Part shown: positions 13,331 through 21,824 of the stretch, piece by piece
Layout: each line of letters opens with the position of its first letter
Numbering within the stretch: the stretch's first letter is position 1
Source of the DNA: Bradyrhizobium sp. SZCCHNS1050
GTDB taxonomy: Bacteria; Pseudomonadota; Alphaproteobacteria; Rhizobiales; Xanthobacteraceae
NCBI RefSeq assembly: GCF_032484785.1
Contig: NZ_JAUETR010000001.1
Span: 1,302,001 to 1,366,000 of the forward strand
Direction: 5' to 3'
Length of the DNA stretch: 64,000 nt
Program-made: the position numbers and the translations under genes
Notes under the pieces: model-generated
The model's input: the letters and a program-made list of their open reading frames with translations, nothing else
Told to the model about the DNA's origin: nothing
Databases searched by the model: none

Positions 13331-13446
13331 CGTCATTGCGAGCGCAGCGACTTGTCCGCCGAAGCCCCTTGGGGCGTAGGCGGAAGCAATCCAGGGCCCA
13401 GGAGAAAGTCTGGATTGCTTCGTCGCTGACACTCCTCGCAATGACG
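13331..13446. repeat. Intergenic palindromic repeat, family A, copy 1
   Basis: Begins CGTCATTGCGAGCGCAGCGA and ends with the inverse TCGCAATGACGG; inside, AAGCAATCCAG and CTGGATTGCTT form a second inverted pair. The same ends and inner arms occur at 21238 and 42751. This copy carries an extra internal stretch (ACTTGTCCGCCGAAGCCCC). It lies between gltB and gltD. Confidence 0.85.
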
Positions 13447-13463
13447 GAGCGAATGAGAGACGG

Positions 13464-13558
13464 CGTCATTCCGGGGCGCGCGAAGCGCGAACCCGGAATC
13501 TCGCCCCACAACTTCGAGATTCCGGGTCCGGCGCTAACGCGCCGTCCCGGAATGACGG
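13464..13558. repeat. Intergenic palindromic repeat, family B
   Basis: CGTCATTCCGGGGCGCGCGA and the inverse CGTCCCGGAATGACGG bound a unit whose inner arms are ACCCGGAATCTC and GAGATTCCGGGT. Similar outer sequence but different core from family A, placed directly after it in the gltB-gltD gap. Confidence 0.8.
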
Positions 13559-13585
13559 AAACGATGACAAGGGACGTCGTAGGTC

Positions 13586-15034
13586 ATGGGCAAGGTCACA
13601 GGTTTTCTCGAAATCGAGCGGCACGATCGCAAGTACGCGCCGGTTGCCGAGCGTCTGAAGAACTTCAACGAGTTCGTGGTACCGCTCTCCGAGAAGGAGC
13701 TGCGCGACCAGGCGGCGCGCTGCATGAATTGCGGCATTCCCTATTGCCACGGCACCGGCTCGGCCGCGCCGGGCACCACCGGCTGTCCAGTCAACAACCA
13801 GATCCCGGACTGGAACGACCTCGTCTACAACGGCAATTGGGAAGAGGCGTCGCGAAATCTGCACTCGACCAACAACTTCCCCGAGTTCACGGGCCGCATC
13901 TGCCCGGCCCCGTGCGAGGCGTCGTGCACGCTGAACATCGACGACAATCCGGTGACCATCAAGACGATCGAATGCGCCATCGTCGACAAGGCCTGGGAGA
14001 ACGGCTGGCTGAAGCCGGAGCCGGCCGCTGTGAAAACCGGCAAGAAGATTGCGGTCGTCGGCGCCGGCCCCGCCGGCATGGCCTGCGCCCAGCAACTGGC
14101 GCGCGCCGGTCACGACGTCCATGTCTTTGAGAAGCACGCCAAGGCCGGCGGCCTGCTGCGCTATGGCATTCCCGACTTCAAGATGGAGAAGGGCATCATC
14201 GACCGCCGCATCACCCAGATGGAAGGCGAAGGCGTTACCTTCCACTATGGCGTCAATGTCGGCGGCAAGGACGGCCTCGATGCGACGTCGCTGCTGAAGG
14301 ATTACGACGCGGTGGCGCTGACCGGCGGCGCGGAAGCCCCGCGCGACCTGCCGATTCCCGGCCGCGATCTCACCGGTATCCATTACGCGATGGACTTCCT
14401 GCCGCAGCAGAACCGCCGAGTCGGCAACGAGCCCGTGAACGCGACCGACATCCTGGCCGGCGGCAAGCATGTCGTCGTGATCGGCGGCGGCGACACCGGC
14501 AGCGACTGCATCGGCACCTCGCTGCGCCAGGGCGCGCTGTCGGTGACCCAGCTCGAGATCATGCCGGCGCCGCCGGAGCGTGAGAACAAGGCGCTGACCT
14601 GGCCGAACTGGCCGCTGAAGATGCGGACGTCGTCGAGCCAGGCCGAAGGCGCGGCGCGCGAGTTCGCGGTGCTGACCCAGAAGTTCGAAGGCGAGAACGG
14701 CGCGGTCAAGAAGCTGCATTGCGTCCGCGTCGACGCGCAGTTCAAGCCGATTCCCGGCACCGAGTTCGTGCTCGCGGCCGATCTGGTGCTGCTGGCGATG
14801 GGCTTCGTCCATCCGGTGCATGAGGGCCTGCTCAAGAGCCTCGGCGTCGATCTCGACCCGCGCGGCAACGTCAAGGCCAACCTGACGGACTACCAGACCT
14901 CGCTGCCGAAGGTCTTCTCCGCCGGCGACATGCGCCGCGGCCAGTCCCTGGTGGTATGGGCGATCCGCGAGGGCCGCCTGTGCGCCCAGGCCGTCGACAA
15001 GTTCCTGATGGGCAAGACCGAGCTGCCGCGCTGA
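13586..15034 (+). CDS. gltD: Glutamate synthase small subunit
   Basis: 482-residue FAD- and iron-sulphur-containing subunit that takes electrons from NADPH and passes them to GltB. The N-terminal cysteine clusters are visible ([28 protein letters not shown]); the FAD-binding motif is [12 protein letters not shown] and the NADPH-binding motif [14 protein letters not shown]; the final [18 protein letters not shown] is typical of the family. Length is normal. The gltB-gltD distance (275 bases) is unusual and holds two palindromic repeats, so co-transcription is likely but mRNA processing or attenuation between the two is possible. Confidence 0.97.
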   Translation: MGKVTGFLEIERHDRKYAPVAERLKNFNEFVVPLSEKELRDQAARCMNCGIPYCHGTGSAAPGTTGCPVNNQIPDWNDLVYNGNWEEASRNLHSTNNFPEFTGRICPAPCEASCTLNIDDNPVTIKTIECAIVDKAWENGWLKPEPAAVKTGKKIAVVGAGPAGMACAQQLARAGHDVHVFEKHAKAGGLLRYGIPDFKMEKGIIDRRITQMEGEGVTFHYGVNVGGKDGLDATSLLKDYDAVALTGGAEAPRDLPIPGRDLTGIHYAMDFLPQQNRRVGNEPVNATDILAGGKHVVVIGGGDTGSDCIGTSLRQGALSVTQLEIMPAPPERENKALTWPNWPLKMRTSSSQAEGAAREFAVLTQKFEGENGAVKKLHCVRVDAQFKPIPGTEFVLAADLVLLAMGFVHPVHEGLLKSLGVDLDPRGNVKANLTDYQTSLPKVFSAGDMRRGQSLVVWAIREGRLCAQAVDKFLMGKTELPR

Positions 15035-15123
15035 GCCGTGGCGTGAACACCCTGTTTCGCTAACTGGACGGGCTTGCACCGACTGTTGGGTCAAGATCGC
15101 ATCCAGTCAGCAGAACGTGAAAC

Positions 15124-15255
15124 AAAAAAGGGGTGGGGGCTTCCTCGACATGAATCTCCGCACGGCCTGAAGTGGCAGGTCAGGTCGACGGTCCATGATC
15201 GATCGGATGAGCGTCGAAGCGTCAGGGTCGACGTGTCACCGTGAAGCCCCCACCC
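15124..15255 (-). ncRNA. Possible structured small RNA with self-pairing ends
   Basis: GGGTGGGGGCTTC (15131-15143) is a perfect 13-bp inverse of GAAGCCCCCACCC (15243-15255). Read on the minus strand, the second arm is followed by six T (15129 to 15124), as in a terminator. Inner short stems are present (TCGACG with CGTCGA; CCTG with CAGG). No protein is encoded. Could be a small RNA whose ends pair, or simply a long palindromic repeat. It does not carry the conserved SRP RNA core. The rest of the gap 15256-15591 shows no gene. Confidence 0.35.
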
Positions 15256-15591
15256 GTTCTGGCCATCGGGCCAGCTCGGATGAGCCGCGCCTCGCGCGGC
15301 TCCGATGTCAGGCGGGATGAGGCCGCGTGCAGCGACAGCGGCCCGGCTCGGCAGCGGGCGTGCCTTCGAGGATTGCGCGCACCGCGAGCATCACGATGTC
15401 AGCCATGTGGACGGTCCCCACTGTTCGACGGCAGGACGCCGCGAGCCCCCTTGGTTCCCGCAACCTAAAGCTGCGACTCTTAAGATAAGCACAATGGCCG
15501 CGCCGGCATTCCATTCAAATGCAGTTCGCGCGTGATCATGTCCGCGCTGATCACGCGAATACGCGTTTTGACTCGCGTCATCGGAGAGTGA

Positions 15592-16407
15592 TCAGGCCTT
15601 GGTCCTTGCCCAGATGTCTTCGACCGGCACCGGCGGCGTCACCCGGAAGATCTCGTCGATGACGCGGCCGAGTTCGGCAGCGCTCTCGATCAAACGCTCC
15701 TCGACGACTTCGCCATCGCGCGCCTGCCGCTGATAGCGGCGGGTGACCAGCTTGTGACGTATGCCGGGCTCGACACGCTCCATCATCAGCGTATGCGTGG
15801 CCGGCACGTTCGGGCTGGTCGAGGTGTACCAGCTGCCGAGCACATAATCGGCATGGATCTGCGGCGCGAGGTCGAACGCATACATCATGCGCCAGCCCGT
15901 CGGCTGCTTCGCGCTGACCGTATAGAGCCCGTCCCACGTGCCGACGCGGAACGTTCCCATCGGCGTCTGCTGCTCGGGTCCGAGCTCGAGACGAATGGGC
16001 GCATCCATCATGCAGATGCCGAAGCCGACATCGACGAGATACGGGCGGCCATCGACCTCGACCAGCAGCATCATGTGCTGGCGCGGCCCGAGCGGATCTG
16101 ATGGCGCCGAGCGCCAGCGCACGCGACCCGTCAGGCCGGTGACCTCGAAGCCGACCGCTTCCAACACGGCCTGGAACAGCACGTTCTGCTCGAAGCAGTA
16201 GCCGCCGCGGCGGCCGAGCACGAGCTTCTGTTGCACGGATGGCAGGTCGACATGGACGGGACGGCCCATCAGCGGATCGAGCGCCTCGAACGGCAGCGCG
16301 TCGACATGCGCGGCCTGCAGCGCTGCGAGCGTCGACAGGTCGGGCGCGAGCGGCCCGCGATAGTCGATGCGGGCGAGATAGGAATCCAGCTGAAGCTCGC
16401 AGGCCAT
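15592..16407 (-). CDS. nat: Arylamine N-acetyltransferase (paralog 1)
   Basis: 271-residue cytoplasmic enzyme that moves an acetyl group from acetyl-CoA to arylamines or hydrazines through a cysteine intermediate. The triad is plain: Cys71 in RRGGYCFEQN, His111 in HMMLLVEV and Asp126 in VDVGFG. It is the second gene of a two-gene operon; the 15-base gap after the paralog upstream implies co-transcription. Length and triad spacing equal the paralog exactly, pointing to tandem duplication followed by divergence. Two NATs are also known in Mesorhizobium. Confidence 0.93.
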   Translation of the reverse strand: MACELQLDSYLARIDYRGPLAPDLSTLAALQAAHVDALPFEALDPLMGRPVHVDLPSVQQKLVLGRRGGYCFEQNVLFQAVLEAVGFEVTGLTGRVRWRSAPSDPLGPRQHMMLLVEVDGRPYLVDVGFGICMMDAPIRLELGPEQQTPMGTFRVGTWDGLYTVSAKQPTGWRMMYAFDLAPQIHADYVLGSWYTSTSPNVPATHTLMMERVEPGIRHKLVTRRYQRQARDGEVVEERLIESAAELGRVIDEIFRVTPPVPVEDIWARTKA

Positions 16408-16422
16408 CGCAACGCTTTCCCG

Positions 16423-17238
16423 TCAGCTCTCGATGCGCTTCCAGATCACATCGACGGGCACCGGCAGCGTGAGCCCGAACACCTCCTCGATGACGCTGCG
16501 CAGCGTCTCGGGCGTTTCGATGATCCGTTCGCTCCTCACCTCGCCATCGCGCGCTTCGATGACCAGGCGGCGATTGACCAGCTTGTAGCGCGCCTCACGC
16601 GTCAACCGCTCCAGGATCAGCATCGAGGTGAACGGCGTCAACGGGCTGGTCGAGGTGAACCAGTTGCCGAGCACATAGTCGGCATGAATCTGCGGCACCA
16701 GATCAAACACATACATCGTGCGCCAGCCGGCCGGCTGCTTCGCCGCGAGCCAATACAGCCCATCAGACAGCGTCAGACGGAACGTACCCATCGCGGTCGG
16801 CTGCTCGATGTCGGCAACCATCTGCAGCGGCGTATCGAGCAGGCAGGAGCCGAAACCGACATCGGCGAGATGAGGCCCCTCCGGCAGGTCCACCTTCAGC
16901 ATCATGTGCGTGCGCGGCGTCAGCGGCGCATCGGCATCGAGCCGCCAGCGCACCCGCGCCGAGAGCGGCGTCACCGCAAAGCCGATCGCCTGCAGCGCCG
17001 CTTTCAGCAGCGCATTCTGCTCGAAGCAATAGCCGCCGCGGCGGCCGTCGACGATCTTGGCCTGGACCGAGGCGAGATCGATGTTCACGGGCCGGCCGAG
17101 CAGCGGATCGATGCCTTCGAAGGCGATCGCATCGACATGGGCGGCCTGCAATCCGGCCAGCGTCTCGAGCGTCGGCGCCAGCGGCCCGCGATAGCCGATG
17201 CGCACGAGATATTTATCCAGATCGAATGCGCCCGGCAT
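16423..17238 (-). CDS. nat: Arylamine N-acetyltransferase (paralog 2)
   Basis: 271 residues, with Cys71, His111 and Asp126 at the same positions as the downstream paralog. ATG 17238 is chosen since AGGGAG lies nine bases upstream and the N-terminus then aligns residue for residue with the paralog; a longer frame reaches 17310 without support. The insert before the catalytic Asp differs (KVDLPEGPHLADVGFG versus VEVDGRPYLVDVGFG), which may alter acyl-CoA or amine choice. First gene of the nat pair; the HxlR gene upstream on the same strand is 88 bases away. Confidence 0.92.
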   Translation of the reverse strand: MPGAFDLDKYLVRIGYRGPLAPTLETLAGLQAAHVDAIAFEGIDPLLGRPVNIDLASVQAKIVDGRRGGYCFEQNALLKAALQAIGFAVTPLSARVRWRLDADAPLTPRTHMMLKVDLPEGPHLADVGFGSCLLDTPLQMVADIEQPTAMGTFRLTLSDGLYWLAAKQPAGWRTMYVFDLVPQIHADYVLGNWFTSTSPLTPFTSMLILERLTREARYKLVNRRLVIEARDGEVRSERIIETPETLRSVIEEVFGLTLPVPVDVIWKRIES

Positions 17239-17325
17239 CGGCTCTGCTCCCTGTCTCGGACGAGCCCATAGCACGACGCCGCCGTGCCCGGCCAGAACGG
17301 GACCGCGCACGTGCCCAAGCTCGGC

Positions 17326-17652
17326 TCATCCCGTCTGCCGGCTCCAGCGCTCGGCAAAGCGATGCAGCGGCAGGAAGGTCTCCAACAGCTCGCGCCCCAA
17401 TGGCGTCAGCTCGTAGCCGCTGTCGCCCAGCACGATGAAGCCCGCCTCGCGCAGCTCGTCCAGCCGCGCCTGCAACACGGTCGGCGAGGCCTCGTCGCAG
17501 GCCGCGCGCAGCGCCCGGGAGGTCAGGGCGTCGTCGCGCAGCTCCCAGACGATGCGCAGGCACCAGCGCCGGCCCAACAGATCGAGCAGCGCCATGACCG
17601 GCCGGCCCGAGCGCGAGCCGCGCACCCGGCGCGGTTGAACGTCTTTCGGCAC
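17326..17652 (-). CDS. HxlR-family transcriptional regulator
   Basis: 108-residue winged-helix DNA-binding protein. ALLDLLGRRWCLRIVWEL is the HxlR start helix, followed by the recognition region (ASPTVLQARLDELREAGFIV) and the wing (GYELTPLGREL). GTG 17652 is preferred as it has GGAGAG a few bases upstream; a TTG at 17676 is possible. Divergent from the carboxymuconolactone decarboxylase-like gene over an 85-base region with a double palindrome, so it most likely controls that gene and itself. The nat pair lies behind it on the same strand and may be co-regulated. Confidence 0.88.
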   Translation of the reverse strand: MPKDVQPRRVRGSRSGRPVMALLDLLGRRWCLRIVWELRDDALTSRALRAACDEASPTVLQARLDELREAGFIVLGDSGYELTPLGRELLETFLPLHRFAERWSRQTG

Positions 17653-17678
17653 GAAAACTCTCCAACAGCTTGCCAAGC

Positions 17679-17717
17679 GCTACGGAAAGCGTAGCATACC
17701 GCTACAGTAAATGTAGC
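17679..17717. promoter_or_regulatory. Double operator for the HxlR regulator
   Basis: Two copies of GCTAC-N7-GTAGC, at 17679-17695 and 17701-17717. The start-to-start distance is 22 bases, two helical turns, so two dimers would bind the same face of DNA. It sits between the divergent HxlR and carboxymuconolactone decarboxylase-like genes. Confidence 0.75.
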
Positions 17718-17737
17718 ACCGCACAGGAGGAACCGCC

Positions 17738-18280
17738 ATGCCCCGGATCGCCCCGCTGCAGCCGCCCTACCCGGCCGACATCCAGGCGCAATTCGACCAG
17801 ATCATGCGCGGGGCGCCGCCCTTGATGCTGTTCCGGGTGATGGCCGGCCATGCGCGCGCCTGGACCAAATTTCGCGGCGGCAGCCTGCTCGACCGCGGCC
17901 CGCTGTCCCTGCGTCAGCGCGAGATCGTCATCGATCGGACCTGCGCGCTGAATGCGTGCGAGTACGAATGGGGCGTGCACGTCCGCATCTTCGGCTCAGA
18001 CGCCGGCCTGACGGCGCAGCAGATCGACGCCACCGTGAATGCACCGGCCGACGCGGCGTGCTGGTCGGCCCCCGAACGGGCCCTGATCGCTGCGGTCGAT
18101 GCCTTGCACCAACGGTCGACCTTGAGCGACGACGAATTCGCCCGCCTCCGCCTGCATCATGATGAGGATCAGGTGCTGGAAATCATCCTGCTGTGCGGCT
18201 TCTATCGCACCGTGTCGTATGTCGCGAACGCACTGCAGCTGCCGCTGGAGGCCGATGCGGCACGATTCAACGCAGGCTGA
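17738..18280 (+). CDS. Carboxymuconolactone decarboxylase/AhpD-like protein
   Basis: 180-residue all-helical protein of the CMD family, whose members include gamma-carboxymuconolactone decarboxylase and peroxidase-like AhpD proteins. The motif CEYEWGVH carries a single Cys and the conserved His; the second Cys of AhpD-type redox pairs is not present in the usual CxxC form, so a hydrolase/decarboxylase-like or unknown role is more likely than disulphide reduction. AGGAGGA lies a few bases before ATG 17738. Divergent partner of the HxlR gene, so probably induced by an electrophile or aromatic signal. Confidence 0.85.
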   Translation: MPRIAPLQPPYPADIQAQFDQIMRGAPPLMLFRVMAGHARAWTKFRGGSLLDRGPLSLRQREIVIDRTCALNACEYEWGVHVRIFGSDAGLTAQQIDATVNAPADAACWSAPERALIAAVDALHQRSTLSDDEFARLRLHHDEDQVLEIILLCGFYRTVSYVANALQLPLEADAARFNAG

Positions 18281-18331
18281 CCGGTCTTCCCAAGCGCGCG
18301 GCAGCCGGGCGCCCGCAAACGACGCTTCGAG

Positions 18332-19333
18332 CTAGGCCACCCCGGCCCGCAACAGATCGTGCATGTGCAGGATGCCGACTGGCTTCAAGCCATCCGTCAC
18401 GATGAGCGTCGTGATCTTGGCGGAGTTCAGGATCTCCAGCGCCTCGGAGGCCAGCGCCTCGCGGCGCACGGTGCGCGGGTTCGCCGTCATGATCTCCTCG
18501 ACCGATGCGGACAACAGATCGGCGCGCATCTTCCGGCGGAGGTCGCCGTCGGTGATGATGCCGGCGACGTGACCACGAGCATCGACGATGACCACGCAGC
18601 CGAGCCCCTTGGCCGACATCTCGGCCAGCGCATCCGGCATGCCGGTGCCGAGCGGCTTCAGCGGCACCGCGTCGCCCGAGCGCATCAGGTCCGAGATGTG
18701 CTTGAGCATGGCGCCGAGCTTGCCGCCCGGATGGAAATTGGCGAATTCCAGCGCGGTGAAGCCGCGGCCTTCGAGCAGCGCGATCGCGAGCGCATCGCCG
18801 ATCGCGGCCTGCATCAGGGTCGAGGTGGTCGGCGCCAGATTGTGGGGGCAGGCCTCGCGCGCCTTCGGCAGCTCCAGCACGATGCGCGCCGCCTGCCCCA
18901 GCGACGATTGCGCATTCGAGGTGACCGCGATCAGCGGGATGGCGAAGCGCTTGGTATAGTTGACCAGCGTCTTCATCTCCGGCTGCTCGCCGGACCACGA
19001 CAGCGCGATGACGACGTCGTCGGAGGTGATCATGCCGAGATCGCCATGGCCGGCCTCGGCGGAATGCACGAAGAACGCGGGCGTGCCGGTCGAGGCGAGC
19101 GTGGCGGCCATCTTGCGGGCGACGTGGCCGGACTTGCCGAGACCGGTGAGGATCGCCCGGCCCTTCGCCTGGCGGATCAGTTCGACGGCGGCGGCGAAGG
19201 CCGCTCCCAGAGGTCCCGACAGCGCCGCGGAGATCGCGGCAATGCCGTTGCTGCCGGCATCGAGCGTGCGCAGTGCCGACTGGATATCTGCGTTGGCGGG
19301 AGCGGTGTCGGGCAACGGCTTCGATCTCGGCAT
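18332..19333 (-). CDS. kdsD: D-arabinose-5-phosphate isomerase (KdsD/KpsF)
   Basis: 333-residue enzyme interconverting ribulose-5-phosphate and arabinose-5-phosphate, the first step toward KDO for lipopolysaccharide or capsule. An SIS domain (residues about 45-180) carries LTGLGKSGHVARK, STGTPAFFVHSAEAGHGD and the EFANFHPGGKLG motif; two CBS domains follow (about 205-330, CVVIVDARGHVAGIITDGDL and TLIVTDGLKPVGILHMHDLL). ATG 19333 is used, with GGAAG upstream; TTG 19345 is an alternative. Divergent from an outer-membrane protein gene, consistent with envelope work. Confidence 0.94.
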   Translation of the reverse strand: MPRSKPLPDTAPANADIQSALRTLDAGSNGIAAISAALSGPLGAAFAAAVELIRQAKGRAILTGLGKSGHVARKMAATLASTGTPAFFVHSAEAGHGDLGMITSDDVVIALSWSGEQPEMKTLVNYTKRFAIPLIAVTSNAQSSLGQAARIVLELPKAREACPHNLAPTTSTLMQAAIGDALAIALLEGRGFTALEFANFHPGGKLGAMLKHISDLMRSGDAVPLKPLGTGMPDALAEMSAKGLGCVVIVDARGHVAGIITDGDLRRKMRADLLSASVEEIMTANPRTVRREALASEALEILNSAKITTLIVTDGLKPVGILHMHDLLRAGVA

Positions 19334-19503
19334 GCGGACTTCCAAGGCTGAACAGTCAGGCGCCGCTCTTTAGCATGGGTAAGGCAGCAAGGCGCCATCA
19401 ACAGCCCATTAACCATATTTGTTTTTACTCCCTTAACGACGCGGTTTGCCGGGCGGCGCGGGTGTCCCGACGACGCAATTGATTTTGTTGGAGTATTTTC
19501 ATC

Positions 19504-21222
19504 GTGGGGTGGAGGCCTGACAGCGGCCGCGCGAGGCGCGCGCGAAGGCGCGCGGTGTGGCGCGGCGCCTCCGCCGCATGCCTGCTGCTCGGCGCGCTCG
19601 GCCCCGATGCGGCGCACTCGCAGACCATCGACGTGTTCCGGCCGGTGCGCGACGGCTTCCTGGCTCCGCAGGACTCCCCGTTGCGGCGGACCGTGGTCAG
19701 CGGCCTGACCGATGCCGTCCCGACGCCAGGGCTGCCCGCGACGCCTGCGCCGACCAGCTCGGCCGCACGACGAAATCTGGTCCCCCTGCCCGGTGTACCC
19801 GCGGCCAGCGGCGCATCCGATGTCGGCTATGATTCGCTGAATCGCACCCGCAAGAAGCCGAGATACTATCCCGCCCAGGCGCGGCCCAAGCCGGCGCCGG
19901 GCCCCGGCACGCGGCCGTCCGGCGAGCTCACCGGCCAGTTGCGCCCGACCCTGCCGCCCTCGGCCTCCGCCAACCGGCAGCCGCTCCCGCCTGCCATGGC
20001 CGGCACCGTGCCCGGCCAGCCGCCGCGCAAGCGCCTCAGAATCGACGACGACCCGTTCGGCGCGGTCGGCGACTACGCCGGGCCGTTCCTGATCAAGGGC
20101 GCGGTGGAGCTCTCGGCCGGCTATGACAGCAACCCGGCCCGCCTCGCCAAGCCGCGCGGCATGCCGGCCTGGGTGATCGCGCCGGAATTCCTGGCGGTGT
20201 CGAACTGGGAGCGTCACGCCCTCGTCGCCGACCTGCGGGGCTCCTTCACCGGCTATGGCAGCACCCTGCCGGCTATCATGGATGGCGGCATCAATTCGGC
20301 GCCGACCACGCTCGACCGCCCCGACTTCACCGGCCATGTCGACGGCCGCCTCGACGTCAGCCGCGACACCTCGGTCGGCGCCCAGCTCCGGCTGCGTGCC
20401 GCGACCGACAATCCCGGCAGTCCCAGCGTGCAAGCTGGATTGGCGCGCTATCCGGTCTACACCACGCTCGGCACCACCGTCGGCATCGACCAGCGCTTCA
20501 ACCGGCTGCAGGTCTCGGCGGGCGCCACCGCCGATCGCACCAGCTATCAGCAGAGCAAGCTGACCGACGGCACGATGACGTCGAACGACGACCGCAACTA
20601 CAACCAGTTCGGCGGCATCGGCCGGGTGTCCTACGAGGTCATGCCCGGCCTGAAGCCGTTCGCCGAGATCCAGGGCGACAGCCGCGTGCACGACCAGCGG
20701 GTCGATCGCTCGGGCTATCAGCGCGACTCCTCGGGCGGCTATGCCAAGGCCGGCACCTCGTTCGAGTTCACCCGGCTCCTGACCGGCGAGGTCTCGATGG
20801 GCTATGCCACGCGCAGCTATGTCGACCCGCGGCTCAACCGGCTGCAGGGCTTCCTCACCACGGCCTCGCTGGTGTGGTCGGCGACGCCGCTGACCACCGC
20901 GCGGTTTCTCTCCGACACCCAGCTCGCAGAAACGACGGTGGCCGGCGCCTCCGGCGTGCTGGTGCGCACCTACACGGTGCAGGTCGACCACGATTTCCGC
21001 CGCTGGCTGACCGGCATCGGCAAGTTCAGCTTCGGCACGCTCGACTATCAGGGCTACGGCCGCAGCGACCGCACCTATTCGGCCGAAGGCAACCTCGTCT
21101 ACAAGATGTCGCGGAACGTCTGGGTCAAGGGCACGCTGCGCTACGACAAGCTGGATTCGAACATCACCGGCGCCGGTTCTTCCGGCACGGTGGTGATGGT
21201 CGGCGTGAGGCTGCAGAATTGA
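19504..21222 (+). CDS. Outer-membrane beta-barrel protein
   Basis: 572-residue protein. After a basic N-terminus and signal peptide (ACLLLGALGPDAAHSQ) comes a proline-rich periplasmic stretch (residues 45-175), then about 380 residues of alternating amphipathic strands ending in an aromatic-rich, Asn-terminated strand (VVMVGVRLQN), the pattern of BBP2-type barrels often linked to exopolysaccharide export. GTG 19504 follows TTGGAG by about 10 bases. The region before it is AT-rich (19400-19500) and is shared with the divergent kdsD promoter. Function is inferred from architecture only. Confidence 0.8.
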   Translation: MGWRPDSGRARRARRRAVWRGASAACLLLGALGPDAAHSQTIDVFRPVRDGFLAPQDSPLRRTVVSGLTDAVPTPGLPATPAPTSSAARRNLVPLPGVPAASGASDVGYDSLNRTRKKPRYYPAQARPKPAPGPGTRPSGELTGQLRPTLPPSASANRQPLPPAMAGTVPGQPPRKRLRIDDDPFGAVGDYAGPFLIKGAVELSAGYDSNPARLAKPRGMPAWVIAPEFLAVSNWERHALVADLRGSFTGYGSTLPAIMDGGINSAPTTLDRPDFTGHVDGRLDVSRDTSVGAQLRLRAATDNPGSPSVQAGLARYPVYTTLGTTVGIDQRFNRLQVSAGATADRTSYQQSKLTDGTMTSNDDRNYNQFGGIGRVSYEVMPGLKPFAEIQGDSRVHDQRVDRSGYQRDSSGGYAKAGTSFEFTRLLTGEVSMGYATRSYVDPRLNRLQGFLTTASLVWSATPLTTARFLSDTQLAETTVAGASGVLVRTYTVQVDHDFRRWLTGIGKFSFGTLDYQGYGRSDRTYSAEGNLVYKMSRNVWVKGTLRYDKLDSNITGAGSSGTVVMVGVRLQN

Positions 21223-21237
21223 ACCCAGCTCTCGCCC

Positions 21238-21319
21238 CGTCATTGCGAGGAGCGCAGCGACGAAGCAATCCAGGGTTTTGGAAACGACTCTGGATTGCTT
21301 CGCTGCGCTCGCAATGACG
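21238..21319. repeat. Intergenic palindromic repeat, family A, copy 2
   Basis: CGTCATTGCGAGGAGCGCAG at the start, GCTCGCAATGACGC at the end, and inner arms AAGCAATCCAG / CTGGATTGCTT. 82 bases; lies between convergent genes. Confidence 0.85.
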
Positions 21320-21360
21320 CGGTGGGGCTGTCGCTCAAAGCGGTCAACTCGCCCGCAGGA

Positions 21361-21807
21361 CTACGCGGCGGCCACCGTGAGCTGCGCGCCGTCCGCCTGC
21401 ACGATGCGGACGCGGCTGCCGGCCGGCGTGTCCGGGCCCGCCACGCGCCACACCGTGTCGTCGATACGCACGGTGCCGTTGCCACCGACGATCGGCTTCT
21501 CCAGGGTGAACTCGCGACCGACCAGGGCCGCCGAGCGGCGGTTGAGGAATGGATTGTCCTGCGACGGCGCCGCGCTCGCCCGCGCGAGGCGCCGCCACAG
21601 CGGCACGGCGGCGAGCGCGAACAGCGCGAACAGCAGGATCTGCAGTTGCCATCCCGGCGCAAACGCAAACGACAGCAGCCCGACCAGCAGCGCCGCGAGG
21701 CCCAGCCAGAACAGGAAGATGCCCGGCGCGAGCAGCTCCAGCGCCATCAGGATGATGCCGAAGATCAGCCAGTTCCAGGTGCCGAGCGTCACGAACATGT
21801 CGCTCAT
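21361..21807 (-). CDS. NfeD-family membrane protein
   Basis: 148-residue short NfeD protein: two close hydrophobic segments (residues about 12-32 and 36-66) and a C-terminal OB-fold domain (ALVGREFTLEKPIVGGNGTV, GSRVRIVQADG). NfeD proteins work with stomatin-like SPFH proteins in membrane microdomains and membrane protein quality control. Its ATG (21807) follows the stop of the SPFH gene by 17 bases with GGGGAGGA upstream, so the two form an operon. Confidence 0.9.
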   Translation of the reverse strand: MSDMFVTLGTWNWLIFGIILMALELLAPGIFLFWLGLAALLVGLLSFAFAPGWQLQILLFALFALAAVPLWRRLARASAAPSQDNPFLNRRSAALVGREFTLEKPIVGGNGTVRIDDTVWRVAGPDTPAGSRVRIVQADGAQLTVAAA

Positions 21808-21824
21808 CAGTGTCCTCCCCTGCG

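Noticed and set aside
15131..15255. SRP (4.5S) RNA
   Set aside because: Ends and an AGGTCAGGTC stretch are similar, but the invariant GGAAGGAAGCA core is absent and the poly-T is on the other strand.
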